Shown piece by piece: positions 23,384-30,831 of a stretch of 33,593 nucleotides of DNA. Each line of letters opens with the position of its first letter. Position 1 is the stretch's first letter. This DNA comes from Veillonella sp. (GTDB taxonomy: Bacteria; Bacillota; Negativicutes; Veillonellales; Veillonellaceae): positions 1 through 33,593 of the forward strand of contig NZ_SVCB01000097.1 of NCBI RefSeq assembly GCF_015058545.1, written 5' to 3'. Position numbers and translations under genes: made by a program. The notes beneath the pieces are model-generated. The model made no database searches. It was not told the DNA's origin and saw only the letters and a program-made list of their open reading frames with translations.

Positions 23384-23890
23384 TTATAGTTCAAATTCGG
23401 CACGTGCTAACATATAGCAGCAATCAGACAAGCGATTTAAATAGCGAATATCCACATCGTGAACGGTTTCCCCCGATTCAGCGAGACGCCATAAAGCGCG
23501 TTCCGCACGACGAGTTACCGTACGGCATTGATGCAATAAGGCGGAACTTTTTTTATCGCCCGGTACAATAAATTTAGTGAGCGGTTCCATTTTAGCATCA
23601 TAGCTGTCGATAATCTTTTCTAAATTTTCAATATGAGCATCCGTGATGTTCGGTTCTTGGCCGAGACTAGCTACATCCGCCATAAGCTGCCACAACTCTT
23701 TCTCGATATCATAGATAACTTGCTGAATATCTTCGTGTTCAGAAAAAGCGCGCGCAACACCTAATACCGATTGAAGTTCGTCAACCGTACCATACGCTTC
23801 TACGCGAAGGGACGCTTTGGAAAGACGTTCACCCGTATAGAGGGATGTAGAACCTTTATCACCAGTTTTAGTATATACTTTACCACTCAT
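23384..23890 (-). CDS. pduO: Cob(I)yrinic acid a,c-diamide/cobalamin adenosyltransferase (PduO type)
   Basis: A PduO-type ATP:corrinoid adenosyltransferase forming the cobalt-carbon bond of adenosylcobalamin. The 168-residue trimeric-family protein has TKTGDKGSTSLYTGERL at 5-21, the AYGTVDELQS segment and CRTVTRRAERALW. The ATG at 23890 follows GAGGTGA; an in-frame GTG three codons earlier lies within that site. It is the last gene after htpX-ndk, 33 bp past ndk, and separate from the main cobalamin blocks. Confidence 0.92.
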   Translation of the reverse strand: MSGKVYTKTGDKGSTSLYTGERLSKASLRVEAYGTVDELQSVLGVARAFSEHEDIQQVIYDIEKELWQLMADVASLGQEPNITDAHIENLEKIIDSYDAKMEPLTKFIVPGDKKSSALLHQCRTVTRRAERALWRLAESGETVHDVDIRYLNRLSDCCYMLARAEFEL

Positions 23891-23923
23891 ACTAATCACC
23901 TCATTTGTAAAAAGAAAGATATA

Positions 23924-24334
23924 TTACGCTTTGAATTCAGGGAACCAAAGGGCAACTTCACGTTCTGCCGTTGCTACCGCATCCGATGCGTGAACAACAT
24001 TTTCGTTAATAGCCAAACCGTAATCGCCGCGAATAGTGCCGGCATTAGCTTTTAACGGATCTGTAGCGCCATTTAGCTGGCGGACTGCCGCTACGGCATT
24101 ATCACCGCTAAGTACCATAGCCAAAACCGGGCCGGACGTAATAAAATCAATCAATTCTTGGAAGAATGGTTTATCTTTATGTTCGTCGTAGTGGGCAGCA
24201 GCTAACTCACGCGGTACTTGCAATAATTTTAAAGCGCTGATTGTCAAACCTTTACGCTCATAACGAGCCAAGATTTCACCGCAAATTTTCTTTTTCACTC
24301 CGTCCGGTTTTACGAGTACTAACGTGTGTTCCAT
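23924..24334 (-). CDS. ndk: Nucleoside diphosphate kinase
   Basis: Ndk equilibrates nucleoside di- and triphosphates by a phospho-histidine ping-pong mechanism in the cytosol. The 136-residue length is standard. Lys9 (VKPDGV), the GATDPLKANAGTIRGDYG region (89-106) and the catalytic His115 in NVVHASD are all present. It lies 11 bp after htpX and 33 bp before pduO, on the same probable transcript. Confidence 0.97.
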   Translation of the reverse strand: MEHTLVLVKPDGVKKKICGEILARYERKGLTISALKLLQVPRELAAAHYDEHKDKPFFQELIDFITSGPVLAMVLSGDNAVAAVRQLNGATDPLKANAGTIRGDYGLAINENVVHASDAVATAEREVALWFPEFKA

Positions 24335-24345
24335 AAGACTGCCTC

Positions 24346-25209
24346 CTAACGCATACGACTTGCTAATTCTTTTAATTTTTCAATACGAGATGCTGTACTT
24401 GGATGTGTGCTGAAAAGTGAGCTTGCTAAATCTTTCACACTTCCCAACGGATTAATAATGAACATGTGAGCTGTCGGTCCAAGCTGAGCTTCGCCGCCCG
24501 GCAACATGCCATGTTTAGAGTAATAATCAATTTTGGCTAAGGCCGAAGCTAAAGCCAATGGTTTGCCGCTCATTTCGGCGCCCCCTTCATCGGCAAGGTA
24601 TTCACGGGAACGTGAAATCGCCATCTGAATTAAGGCGGCCGCAATCGGTGCCAAAATAATGGTAGCCAACATGGCGATTGGATTGCCTCTTTCACGGTCA
24701 TCACTGCTACCGAAGATAGCAAACATTTGCATCATATTGGCGATCATTGTAATCACACCGGCCAAACTGGCAGCCACTGTACTGATTAAAGTGTCGCGAT
24801 GTTTAACGTGAGTTAATTCGTGACCCAGTACGCCTTCGATTTCATCATCCGTCAAGAGATTCATAATCCCTGTCGTAACTGCTACCGCTGCATGCTCAGG
24901 ATTTCGACCTGTGGCAAAGGCATTCGGCACATCGGAGTTGATGATATACACTTTTGGCATCGGTAAATTACCGCGTTTAGCCAAACCGGCCACCATATTG
25001 TACAACTCCGGATTGTCCGACCCCGAAACTTGCTGTGCATTGTACATGTTAAGTACAATCTTATCGCTGTTCCAATAGCTGAAGAAGTTCATAGCCATGG
25101 AGATAAGGAACATTGTCATGAGACCGACTCGTCCGGCGACCAACTGTCCGATCACCATCAATAACCCCGTCATCAATGCCAGTAAAACAGCAGTCTTAAC
25201 ATTATTCAT
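24346..25209 (-). CDS. htpX: Zinc metalloprotease HtpX
   Basis: HtpX is a membrane protease that helps degrade misfolded membrane proteins. The 287-residue protein has two N-terminal membrane helices (about 6-45), the zinc motif HELTH at 130-134, two more hydrophobic segments (about 142-165 and 178-198), and the third ligand Glu203 in SREYLADEGGAEM, all typical of the M48B family. It is first in the htpX-ndk-pduO group, behind a good promoter 109 bp upstream. Confidence 0.95.
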   Translation of the reverse strand: MNNVKTAVLLALMTGLLMVIGQLVAGRVGLMTMFLISMAMNFFSYWNSDKIVLNMYNAQQVSGSDNPELYNMVAGLAKRGNLPMPKVYIINSDVPNAFATGRNPEHAAVAVTTGIMNLLTDDEIEGVLGHELTHVKHRDTLISTVAASLAGVITMIANMMQMFAIFGSSDDRERGNPIAMLATIILAPIAAALIQMAISRSREYLADEGGAEMSGKPLALASALAKIDYYSKHGMLPGGEAQLGPTAHMFIINPLGSVKDLASSLFSTHPSTASRIEKLKELASRMR

Positions 25210-25240
25210 ATTTGTTTTGCCTCTTTCTTAAGATAAATGT

Positions 25241-25264
25241 GTAGCTTGCTACTCAGTAAGCTAC
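25241..25264 (-). other. Hairpin in the htpX leader
   Basis: Arms GTAGCTT (25241-25247) and AAGCTAC (25258-25264) enclose a 10-nt loop. It lies in the untranslated leader between the promoter and the htpX start and lacks a U-tract, so termination is unlikely; a stability or regulatory role is possible. Confidence 0.35.
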
Positions 25265-25317
25265 GTCCTGATGAATAGACTTGTTTCCTGATTTTAGTAA
25301 CCTCTATTCACAGTATA

Positions 25318-25346
25318 ATTATATAGTAATTGCTTTCATTTGGCAA
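25318..25346 (-). promoter_or_regulatory. Sigma-A promoter for htpX-ndk-pduO
   Basis: On the minus strand TTGCCA (25341-25346) and TATAAT (25318-25323) are separated by exactly 17 bp. The promoter begins 15 bp beyond the thrB stop. This is among the strongest promoters in the window. Confidence 0.75.
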
Positions 25347-25361
25347 TTTTATAAACATTTA

Positions 25362-26276
25362 TCATACGTAGCGAGCTCCTACCGTATCGGCTTTCAGCAC
25401 ATAAGTACGGCACGGAATATTATTGTTGTTAAACACATCGCCCATACGCGTGGCTACGGTCTGTGCCGTGGAACGCGGGCAATAGGCAATCAAAGTAGAT
25501 CCGGAGCCGCTGATAGTGGCTCCATAGGCACCTGCTTTACGAGCGACCGAAAATACTTCCTCACAATGCGGAATGAGCGCTTTGCGATATGGCACATGGA
25601 GATAATCTTCCAAAGCAATGCGCAAATAATCCAGTTTATGTTGCAATAAGGCCGTAACAAACAAGGTGGCATGACTCACATTAGCCACCGCTTCTTTATG
25701 AGCAATCGTTTTTGGCAAAACGCTCCGGGCATATTCCGTAGAAACCGACACTTCCGGCACCACTACAGCGAAAAGTAACTCTTCCGGTAAGGCCACGGTT
25801 GTATATAAAAGCTCTTTCGGATCATTGACAGCACACACAAGATTTCCCAGTAAGGCGGGCGCCACATTATCCGGATGCCCTTCGATGGAGTTGGCCAAGA
25901 CTAAGAGTTCATGCGTTGTAAGTGGTTTTGCCAACAAGCGATTCGCCAAGAGTAAACCCGCTACGATGGCCGTGGAACTGCTACCGAGCCCACGGGACGG
26001 TGGAATTACCGTTTCACTGTGAACGTTACCATATATAGGTTCGGAGCTTGCTTTTTGAAAAACAGCTTGCATGGCCTGGCCCACTAAATTATGAGTTTGA
26101 TCTTCTTTGGCCAACGTATCGGCATCAAAGCCCGCAAAAGTATATTCGTTTGCGGTGGCCGTTTCATCAGGGGTGAAGGTAAATGTATTATATAGCTCCA
26201 AGGCGAGGCCCAGCGAGTCAAACCCGGGGCCGCAATTGGCACTGGTAGCCGGGACTTTAACTGTAATTGTTTCCAT
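25362..26276 (-). CDS. thrB: Homoserine kinase
   Basis: ThrB phosphorylates homoserine, the step before threonine synthase. The 304-residue GHMP kinase has the N-terminal VPATSANCGPGFDSLG, the ATP-binding PPSRGLGSSSTA at 92-103, EGHPDNVAPALLG, and the C-terminal GAYGATISGSGSTL motif. AGGAGG precedes the ATG, 12 bp past hom, so the two form a unit. No threonine synthase gene is visible. No terminator is evident after it; the htpX promoter starts almost at once. Confidence 0.96.
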   Translation of the reverse strand: METITVKVPATSANCGPGFDSLGLALELYNTFTFTPDETATANEYTFAGFDADTLAKEDQTHNLVGQAMQAVFQKASSEPIYGNVHSETVIPPSRGLGSSSTAIVAGLLLANRLLAKPLTTHELLVLANSIEGHPDNVAPALLGNLVCAVNDPKELLYTTVALPEELLFAVVVPEVSVSTEYARSVLPKTIAHKEAVANVSHATLFVTALLQHKLDYLRIALEDYLHVPYRKALIPHCEEVFSVARKAGAYGATISGSGSTLIAYCPRSTAQTVATRMGDVFNNNNIPCRTYVLKADTVGARYV

Positions 26277-26288
26277 CTGTGCTGCCTC

Positions 26289-27578
26289 CTAATCTGTCAT
26301 AATAGGAATAACGCTGCCGATTTCACGAACAACGCGAAGATTATTGAAGGCATCAATTACATTCGAAATATAAGAACGCGGACAAGACGATGTAACAATA
26401 GCCAACGTAGAGGTTGTTTCACTTTCATTACGCTGCGTTACAGCTTGTACGGAAATGCGCTGCTCTGCCAGTTTTGACGCTACTTTTGCCAAAACACCGG
26501 TGGAGTTGTCTACTAAGATGCGAATATAGTAGGACGATTCAATTTTACCGGACGCATATAAATTCTTTTCGGAGAAATAGAATGGCTTTAACTGACCAAG
26601 GTGGTTAGTTTGGATATTTTTGGCAATCTCCATGATGTCACTTACGACGGAGCTGCCCGTTGGCAAGCTGCCGGCGCCGCGGCCATAGAACATGGCGTCA
26701 TCGATGCCGTTGCCCTTAACATATAAAGCATTATAAGAACCGCGTACCGATGCAAGCGGATGATTGCTGGAAATAAAGGACGGATGCACATTAAGGGACA
26801 AGCCTTTTTTAGTTTCTTTGGCAATGCCCAATAATTTAATGGTGTAACCGAACTCTTTACCAAAGGCAATATCTGTAGCATCGATTTTAGTAATCCCTTC
26901 AACGGATACGTCTTCAAAGAATATACGGCGGTTAAAGGCAATGGATGACAAAATAGCCAATTTACGAGCTGCATCGAGCCCTTCCACATCGGCCGTCGGA
27001 TCTGCTTCGGCATAACCTAACGCCTGTGCTTCAGCCAATACTTCCGCATAGCCGGCGCCTTTTTCGGTCATGTTGGACAAAATAAAGTTGGTGGTACCGT
27101 TTAAAATACCTACGATTTCCGTAATTTTATTGCCCCCTAAAGATTCATACAGGGTGCGAATAATCGGAATGCCGCCTAATACGCTGGCTTCGTAACGCAA
27201 ATCAACGCCGTTTTTACCGGCTAAATCCAATAAATAAGGACCAGCTTCAGCCAGTAAATCCTTATTGGCCGTAACTACACTTTTCTTAGCTTTTAAAGCT
27301 TTTTCAACACAATCGCGGGCGAAAGTTACCCCGCCCATAACTTCTACAATAATTTGAATGGACGGATCTTCAAAAATCGAGTCTACATCATTCGTAAACT
27401 GTGTACCTTCCGGCAATTCAACGTGGCTGTATTTTTCAGCATTGCGTACAAAAATCTTACTGACTTGAATCGATACACCGGTGCGATTAGCGATTAAATC
27501 ACGGTTTTTTACTAATAATTCAAATGTTCCTTGCCCTACGGTCCCAAATCCCAGTAAGGCGACCTTAACTTGTTCCAT
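26289..27578 (-). CDS. hom: Homoserine dehydrogenase
   Basis: Hom reduces aspartate semialdehyde (made by Asd, also in this window) to homoserine. The 429-residue protein has the nucleotide-binding GFGTVGQGT (10-18), VTANKDLLAE in the NAD(P) domain, GILNGTTNFIL and GYAEADPTADVEGLDAARKL in the catalytic domain, and a C-terminal ACT domain (about 345-429: YYIRILVDNSTGVLAKVASKL). The ACT domain suggests feedback control by threonine. The leader holds a GC-rich hairpin and a palindrome. Confidence 0.96.
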   Translation of the reverse strand: MEQVKVALLGFGTVGQGTFELLVKNRDLIANRTGVSIQVSKIFVRNAEKYSHVELPEGTQFTNDVDSIFEDPSIQIIVEVMGGVTFARDCVEKALKAKKSVVTANKDLLAEAGPYLLDLAGKNGVDLRYEASVLGGIPIIRTLYESLGGNKITEIVGILNGTTNFILSNMTEKGAGYAEVLAEAQALGYAEADPTADVEGLDAARKLAILSSIAFNRRIFFEDVSVEGITKIDATDIAFGKEFGYTIKLLGIAKETKKGLSLNVHPSFISSNHPLASVRGSYNALYVKGNGIDDAMFYGRGAGSLPTGSSVVSDIMEIAKNIQTNHLGQLKPFYFSEKNLYASGKIESSYYIRILVDNSTGVLAKVASKLAEQRISVQAVTQRNESETTSTLAIVTSSCPRSYISNVIDAFNNLRVVREIGSVIPIMTD

Positions 27579-27592
27579 CTTCTTCTCCCTCT

Positions 27593-27632
27593 CTCTTATA
27601 AGAGTGCCCCGGCCTATTAAATAAGTCGGGGC
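27593..27632. promoter_or_regulatory. Palindrome and GC-rich hairpin in the hom leader
   Basis: A perfect 12-bp palindrome CTCTTATAAGAG (27593-27604) lies just before the hom ribosome binding site, next to a hairpin with arms GCCCCG (27606-27611) and CGGGGC (27627-27632). There is no U-tract on the minus strand, so simple termination is unlikely. The pair may bind a regulator or shape the mRNA 5' end. Confidence 0.35.
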
Positions 27633-27682
27633 TAGCCTATTTCTCTTTTTTACTTGCCATATTCTTTAATGTTGAAATGCCG

Positions 27683-27756
27683 GTCTAATCTAATTCCGAT
27701 TAAACGTTGTCTAATCTAATTCCGATTAAACGTTGTCTAATCTAATTCTGATTAAG
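27683..27756. repeat. 26-bp tandem repeat over the 3' end of the PheB-like gene
   Basis: Two identical 26-bp units (27683-27708 and 27709-27734) are followed by a diverged partial third unit (27735-27756) that contains the stop codon of the PheB-like gene. Each unit carries short inverted arms TAATC/GATTA. The array sits between that gene and hom. Confidence 0.9.
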
Positions 27757-28201
27757 CCTGACCTAAAATTTCAACTTTTAAGATACCGCGGATACTACGG
27801 ATATTATCCAAACATTCTTCTAATGTAGTGGACAAATCTTTGGTTTCGAAGGCAATTGTTACGTTAGCAATGCCCTGAAGCGGAATATCCTGGTTAATTG
27901 TCAAAATACTGCCGTTACTTTCGGCAATAGCCCGTAAAATGCTGGATAACATGCCCGGATCATTGGACATGGAAACCGTAATAGATACGATTTTACCTTG
28001 AGCAATTTCGTAAAACGGGAATACATAGTCTTTATATTTATAGTAGGCGGAACGACTTAAATCCATGCGTTCAACTGCTTCGTTAATCGTTTTAGCTTCG
28101 CCTAATTTTAAAATTTCTTTTACTTTAATCGTCTTTTTAATGGCTTCAGGAAGAATGTCTTCTTGAACCAAATAAAATTTGTCTTTCTTTAACTTAGCCA
28201 A
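27752..28201 (-). CDS. pheB: ACT domain protein, PheB/UPF0735 family
   Basis: The 149-residue protein matches the PheB (UPF0735) family: KFYLVQEDILPEAIKKTIKVKE at the N terminus, DLSRSAYYKYKDYVFPFYE near the centre, then a C-terminal ACT domain with IPLQGIANVTIAFET. B. subtilis PheB sits in the obg-pheB-pheA region, where it was once called chorismate mutase, but its activity is not established. The start is TTG at 28201 with GGAGG eight bases upstream, overlapping the upstream flippase gene by eight bases. Its place before hom-thrB suggests an amino-acid-sensing role. The symbol is by family resemblance. Confidence 0.8.
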   Translation of the reverse strand: MAKLKKDKFYLVQEDILPEAIKKTIKVKEILKLGEAKTINEAVERMDLSRSAYYKYKDYVFPFYEIAQGKIVSITVSMSNDPGMLSSILRAIAESNGSILTINQDIPLQGIANVTIAFETKDLSTTLEECLDNIRSIRGILKVEILGQA

Positions 28202-29216
28202 TGTTACTACCTCCATCTTTTTCCTGTTCATCAGTCATTGCCGCGCCGGCTACAAATTGACGACCGTAGAGGGTAAATACGGAATACATGCCAATGAAAA
28301 ACGGCAAATACTCAGCCACTACACGCCAGCCAACTGCGACAATTCCGACAGTCCCTAACGGCAAAAATGACTCAAACAAATAAACGAATAAACCTTCGGC
28401 TACACCTGTACCACCCGGTGTAGGGGCAAAATACAAAATAAGATTTAATAAAATCATGCGATTGAGGACTTCCACAATCGGTATATCCCATGTAAAGGCC
28501 ATCATAAGTGCCGGTGCTATCGTATATAAAGCGATAAGACTTAAACCGGACTCAATGAAAACCACTATGGACTGAAACGGTCTGGCATAGATTAAGCTAA
28601 ACCCTTCATTTAACTCAGCTAATTTGGCTAACCAACTTTTGGGATGACCACTTTGTAACCGCTCGGCTACAATGTAAACAAATCGTTTCATTAAATTGGT
28701 CTGCAACAGATATAAGCCAAAAATTGTACAAAGTACCATAATAAATGATATTTGAATCAAAGCTTCGTTGCTGATGTAAGGAATTGTTATGGAGCCGTGT
28801 AAAAATATAACCGGTAACATAGCAATTAAGAACAAAATAGAAAATACGGTTCGAATCAGTACAATGGGAGCCCCTTTCATAACGGGTACACCGTAACTCT
28901 TAAGGATTAAAACCTGAGCCACCGCGCCGCCGCTGGCACCGGGTGTCAGCATGGCCATAAAATAGTTACCGAATATAACTCGTAAAATAGCTTTAATCGG
29001 TAATTTATAGCCGCCCATTCGTACTAATCGCTGTAAACGTAAACCGTCAAAATACATACCCACAGCCAATGCAATCAAGGCCAACAACAAGGATGTAATA
29101 TTAAAGGTTTCCAGAGTTTGTAACGCTTTTAAATCAATTGTGAAATAAATAGTGAGCCCCGAAATAACCAGTAGCAAAAGCCCTAACAACAGGCCTCGCT
29201 TGAGCATCTTATTCAT
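28194..29216 (-). CDS. UPF0104 / lysylphosphatidylglycerol synthase TM-like membrane protein
   Basis: A 340-residue integral membrane protein with many hydrophobic segments from residue 8 onward, in the UPF0104/YbhN (LPG synthase membrane region) family. Family-like features include a GASGGAVAQVLIL segment (about 95-107) and FAPTPGGTGVAEGLFVYLF near 263-281. Such domains are proposed lipid flippases; no soluble aminoacyl transferase domain is attached here. It overlaps the ChbG-like deacetylase by four bases (ATGA), pointing to a shared lipid or glycan pathway. Confidence 0.8.
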   Translation of the reverse strand: MNKMLKRGLLLGLLLLVISGLTIYFTIDLKALQTLETFNITSLLLALIALAVGMYFDGLRLQRLVRMGGYKLPIKAILRVIFGNYFMAMLTPGASGGAVAQVLILKSYGVPVMKGAPIVLIRTVFSILFLIAMLPVIFLHGSITIPYISNEALIQISFIMVLCTIFGLYLLQTNLMKRFVYIVAERLQSGHPKSWLAKLAELNEGFSLIYARPFQSIVVFIESGLSLIALYTIAPALMMAFTWDIPIVEVLNRMILLNLILYFAPTPGGTGVAEGLFVYLFESFLPLGTVGIVAVGWRVVAEYLPFFIGMYSVFTLYGRQFVAGAAMTDEQEKDGGSNIG

Positions 29217-30067
29217 TCACATTCACCATAATTGAGAAGCTGAATCTGATGGAACTTGATAAACTCTTTTACCGGTTCCGCACACATAGCGGCTAACTCA
29301 CTTTCCCAATGATAATCCCAAGGGAATAAAGCGTTGAGAACCCGATCATTATTACCGGGATGGGTCATAATTTCATGACTGCCACGAGTACCGGCTACAC
29401 GATGAAGAATTTCCATTAATCGTTCTTCCGTGAGCTGGCCGCCGCTCATCATGCCCCAGAAATAACGTGGTGACCAAATGCCCATACGACTTGAAAAGGT
29501 GTATGCTTTATCGGCCACTTCCGCCAGACCTACCTTACCGGCAAAACGCCCCCATTGATTGATCCCGTTGCGGAAAAAACGATCTTCCGCAGGAATACGC
29601 ATCTTTTTAATGCCGTATTTTTTCAATAAGGAAGTCATAATCGGTGTAATTTGCGGCAATACATGCAAGTGCTGATGTCCGTCCGCATGCGTAATGGCAA
29701 GACCCGAAGATACCACTTTTTCGAATTGTAAATCCAATTCTTGATAAACTTCTTCAAAATTAATATCTCCCGATACCGCTTTCTTAATGAATTGCGGATA
29801 GGAGGTAAAAAATCGACCGTGCTCGTCAACGAGACTCGGTACTTTGTCGGCGCCGCTTAGTGGTTTAAGACCACCCACAAGGGCTGTGTGGACGCCAATC
29901 CCCAAATGAGGATTTTCCTTGGCCATAGCAACTGCTTCTTCAAAAGCATCGCCATTGGCCAATAACGATGTGCTTGTGATAATCCCCTCTTTGTGCCCTT
30001 TAATGATACCTTCGTTAACGGCTTGATGTAAGCCGAAATCGTCGGCATTAACAATTAATCGTATCAT
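29213..30067 (-). CDS. ChbG/YdjC-family carbohydrate deacetylase
   Basis: A 284-residue metal-dependent deacetylase-fold protein. The metal/catalytic motif NADDFG is at 7-12; GVHTAL, HADGHQHLH and a late EIMTHPG segment follow, as in YdjC/ChbG and hopanoid HpnK proteins. Substrates in the family are N-acetylated sugars; the true one here is unknown. The ATG at 30067 has GAAGG five bases upstream; an in-frame GTG two codons earlier overlaps that site. Coupling to a flippase-like gene suggests a membrane-linked glycan rather than chitobiose use. Confidence 0.82.
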   Translation of the reverse strand: MIRLIVNADDFGLHQAVNEGIIKGHKEGIITSTSLLANGDAFEEAVAMAKENPHLGIGVHTALVGGLKPLSGADKVPSLVDEHGRFFTSYPQFIKKAVSGDINFEEVYQELDLQFEKVVSSGLAITHADGHQHLHVLPQITPIMTSLLKKYGIKKMRIPAEDRFFRNGINQWGRFAGKVGLAEVADKAYTFSSRMGIWSPRYFWGMMSGGQLTEERLMEILHRVAGTRGSHEIMTHPGNNDRVLNALFPWDYHWESELAAMCAEPVKEFIKFHQIQLLNYGECE

Positions 30068-30110
30068 ATGCACCTTCTACTTTTTTAATACTTAATCATT
30101 TAAAGAGGAT

Positions 30111-30129
30111 ATATGTTATTTTAACATAT
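30111..30129. promoter_or_regulatory. Inverted repeat upstream of the ChbG-like gene
   Basis: ATATGTTA and TAACATAT (8-bp perfect arms, three-base centre) lie about 45-60 bp upstream of the ATG at 30067. The symmetry suits a dimeric regulator site between a possible promoter and the gene. Confidence 0.35.
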
Positions 30130-30164
30130 GTCTATTGGTAGTGTATAGTGGAATTTTACTATTA

Positions 30165-30295
30165 CACACTAATTTTAGGAAAAAATTATAAACAATTAAT
30201 GAACTGCTGATAATATTACTGTAAAATTTACCGTCATGATGTATCAAATCACGACAGATGATACTTTTCATCTTGAATTATAAATAATTAGTGTG
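30165..30295. repeat. Long-range inverted repeat in the 245-bp intergenic region
   Basis: The 245-bp gap 30068-30312 contains no gene. CACACTAATT (30165-30174) and its reverse complement AATTAGTGTG (30286-30295) bracket 111 bp of AT-rich DNA. Within it, on the minus strand, is an 8-bp hairpin (GTCGTGAT/ATCATGAC with a G-U pair) near 30233-30256. It could be a small non-autonomous element or a regulatory region; no target duplication is clear. Confidence 0.35.
30185..30213 (-). promoter_or_regulatory. Possible promoter for the ChbG-like gene
   Basis: TTATCA (30208-30213) and TATAAT (30185-30190) on the minus strand are spaced by 17 bp. The -10 is perfect and the -35 matches four of six consensus bases. 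Confidence 0.4.
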
Positions 30296-30312
30296 AGAGA
30301 CTATATTTTACA

Positions 30313-30759
30313 CTAAAATACGGGACTTGTTAAGGTGGCCCACACTTCTTTTTCCAAAATTTTTATAGGAATATTTAATGCACGGGCAGCGTTAGCTAAA
30401 TCTTCGTATTCAAGGGAAATATTGACCAGTTTCCCGTCGTGAAACGCCTTTTTTACATGTATCTTTTGATTTTTGTAAAAAATCTCTTCAAATTCTCGTT
30501 CACAGATTATACGATCTACCGCAAAATATCGGAAACCGATAGTGGTGGTATTTTCAAAAATCAATTCACTGATATCCTTTAATTGCTCCTTCGGCGCCAA
30601 CACACTGAGCATAATGGCGGGCCTTCCCTTTTTCATAATAATAGGGGTTAACCACGCATCATTGGCACCGCCTTTTAACAAGGTATCCAGCAACGAACCA
30701 TATAATTCCGGATTCATGTTGTCGATATTTGCTTCAATTTGAATTAATTGCGAATTCAT
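30313..30759 (-). CDS. Stand-alone LarC C-terminal (LarC2-like) domain
   Basis: The 148-residue protein matches only the C-terminal part of LarC, the nickel-inserting, CTP-dependent enzyme of nickel-pincer nucleotide synthesis: EANIDNMNPELYG at 9-21, LTPIIMKKGRPAIML near 37-51, ENTTTIGFRYF, and a late SLEYEDLANAARA. Normal LarC has about 400 residues; the N-terminal part is not encoded upstream, where only 72 bp separate it from larB. It has its own ATG and AGAGGTG site. In Lactiplantibacillus plantarum LarC is made from two frames by frameshifting, but here no first frame is present nearby. Confidence 0.75.
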   Translation of the reverse strand: MNSQLIQIEANIDNMNPELYGSLLDTLLKGGANDAWLTPIIMKKGRPAIMLSVLAPKEQLKDISELIFENTTTIGFRYFAVDRIICEREFEEIFYKNQKIHVKKAFHDGKLVNISLEYEDLANAARALNIPIKILEKEVWATLTSPVF

Positions 30760-30831
30760 ACAGGCACCTCTTCTTCTGCACGTCTATTGAATGAGTCAGG
30801 TCTACCGTATTACTTTATAAACGATTAACGA

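Noticed and set aside
27683..27756. CRISPR array
   Set aside because: Units are directly adjacent without spacers, only two to three copies exist, and no cas genes are near.
30760..30831. Remnant of the LarC N-terminal domain for a programmed frameshift
   Set aside because: Only 72 bp separate the genes and no frame there shows LarC-like residues; the downstream ORF has its own start signals.
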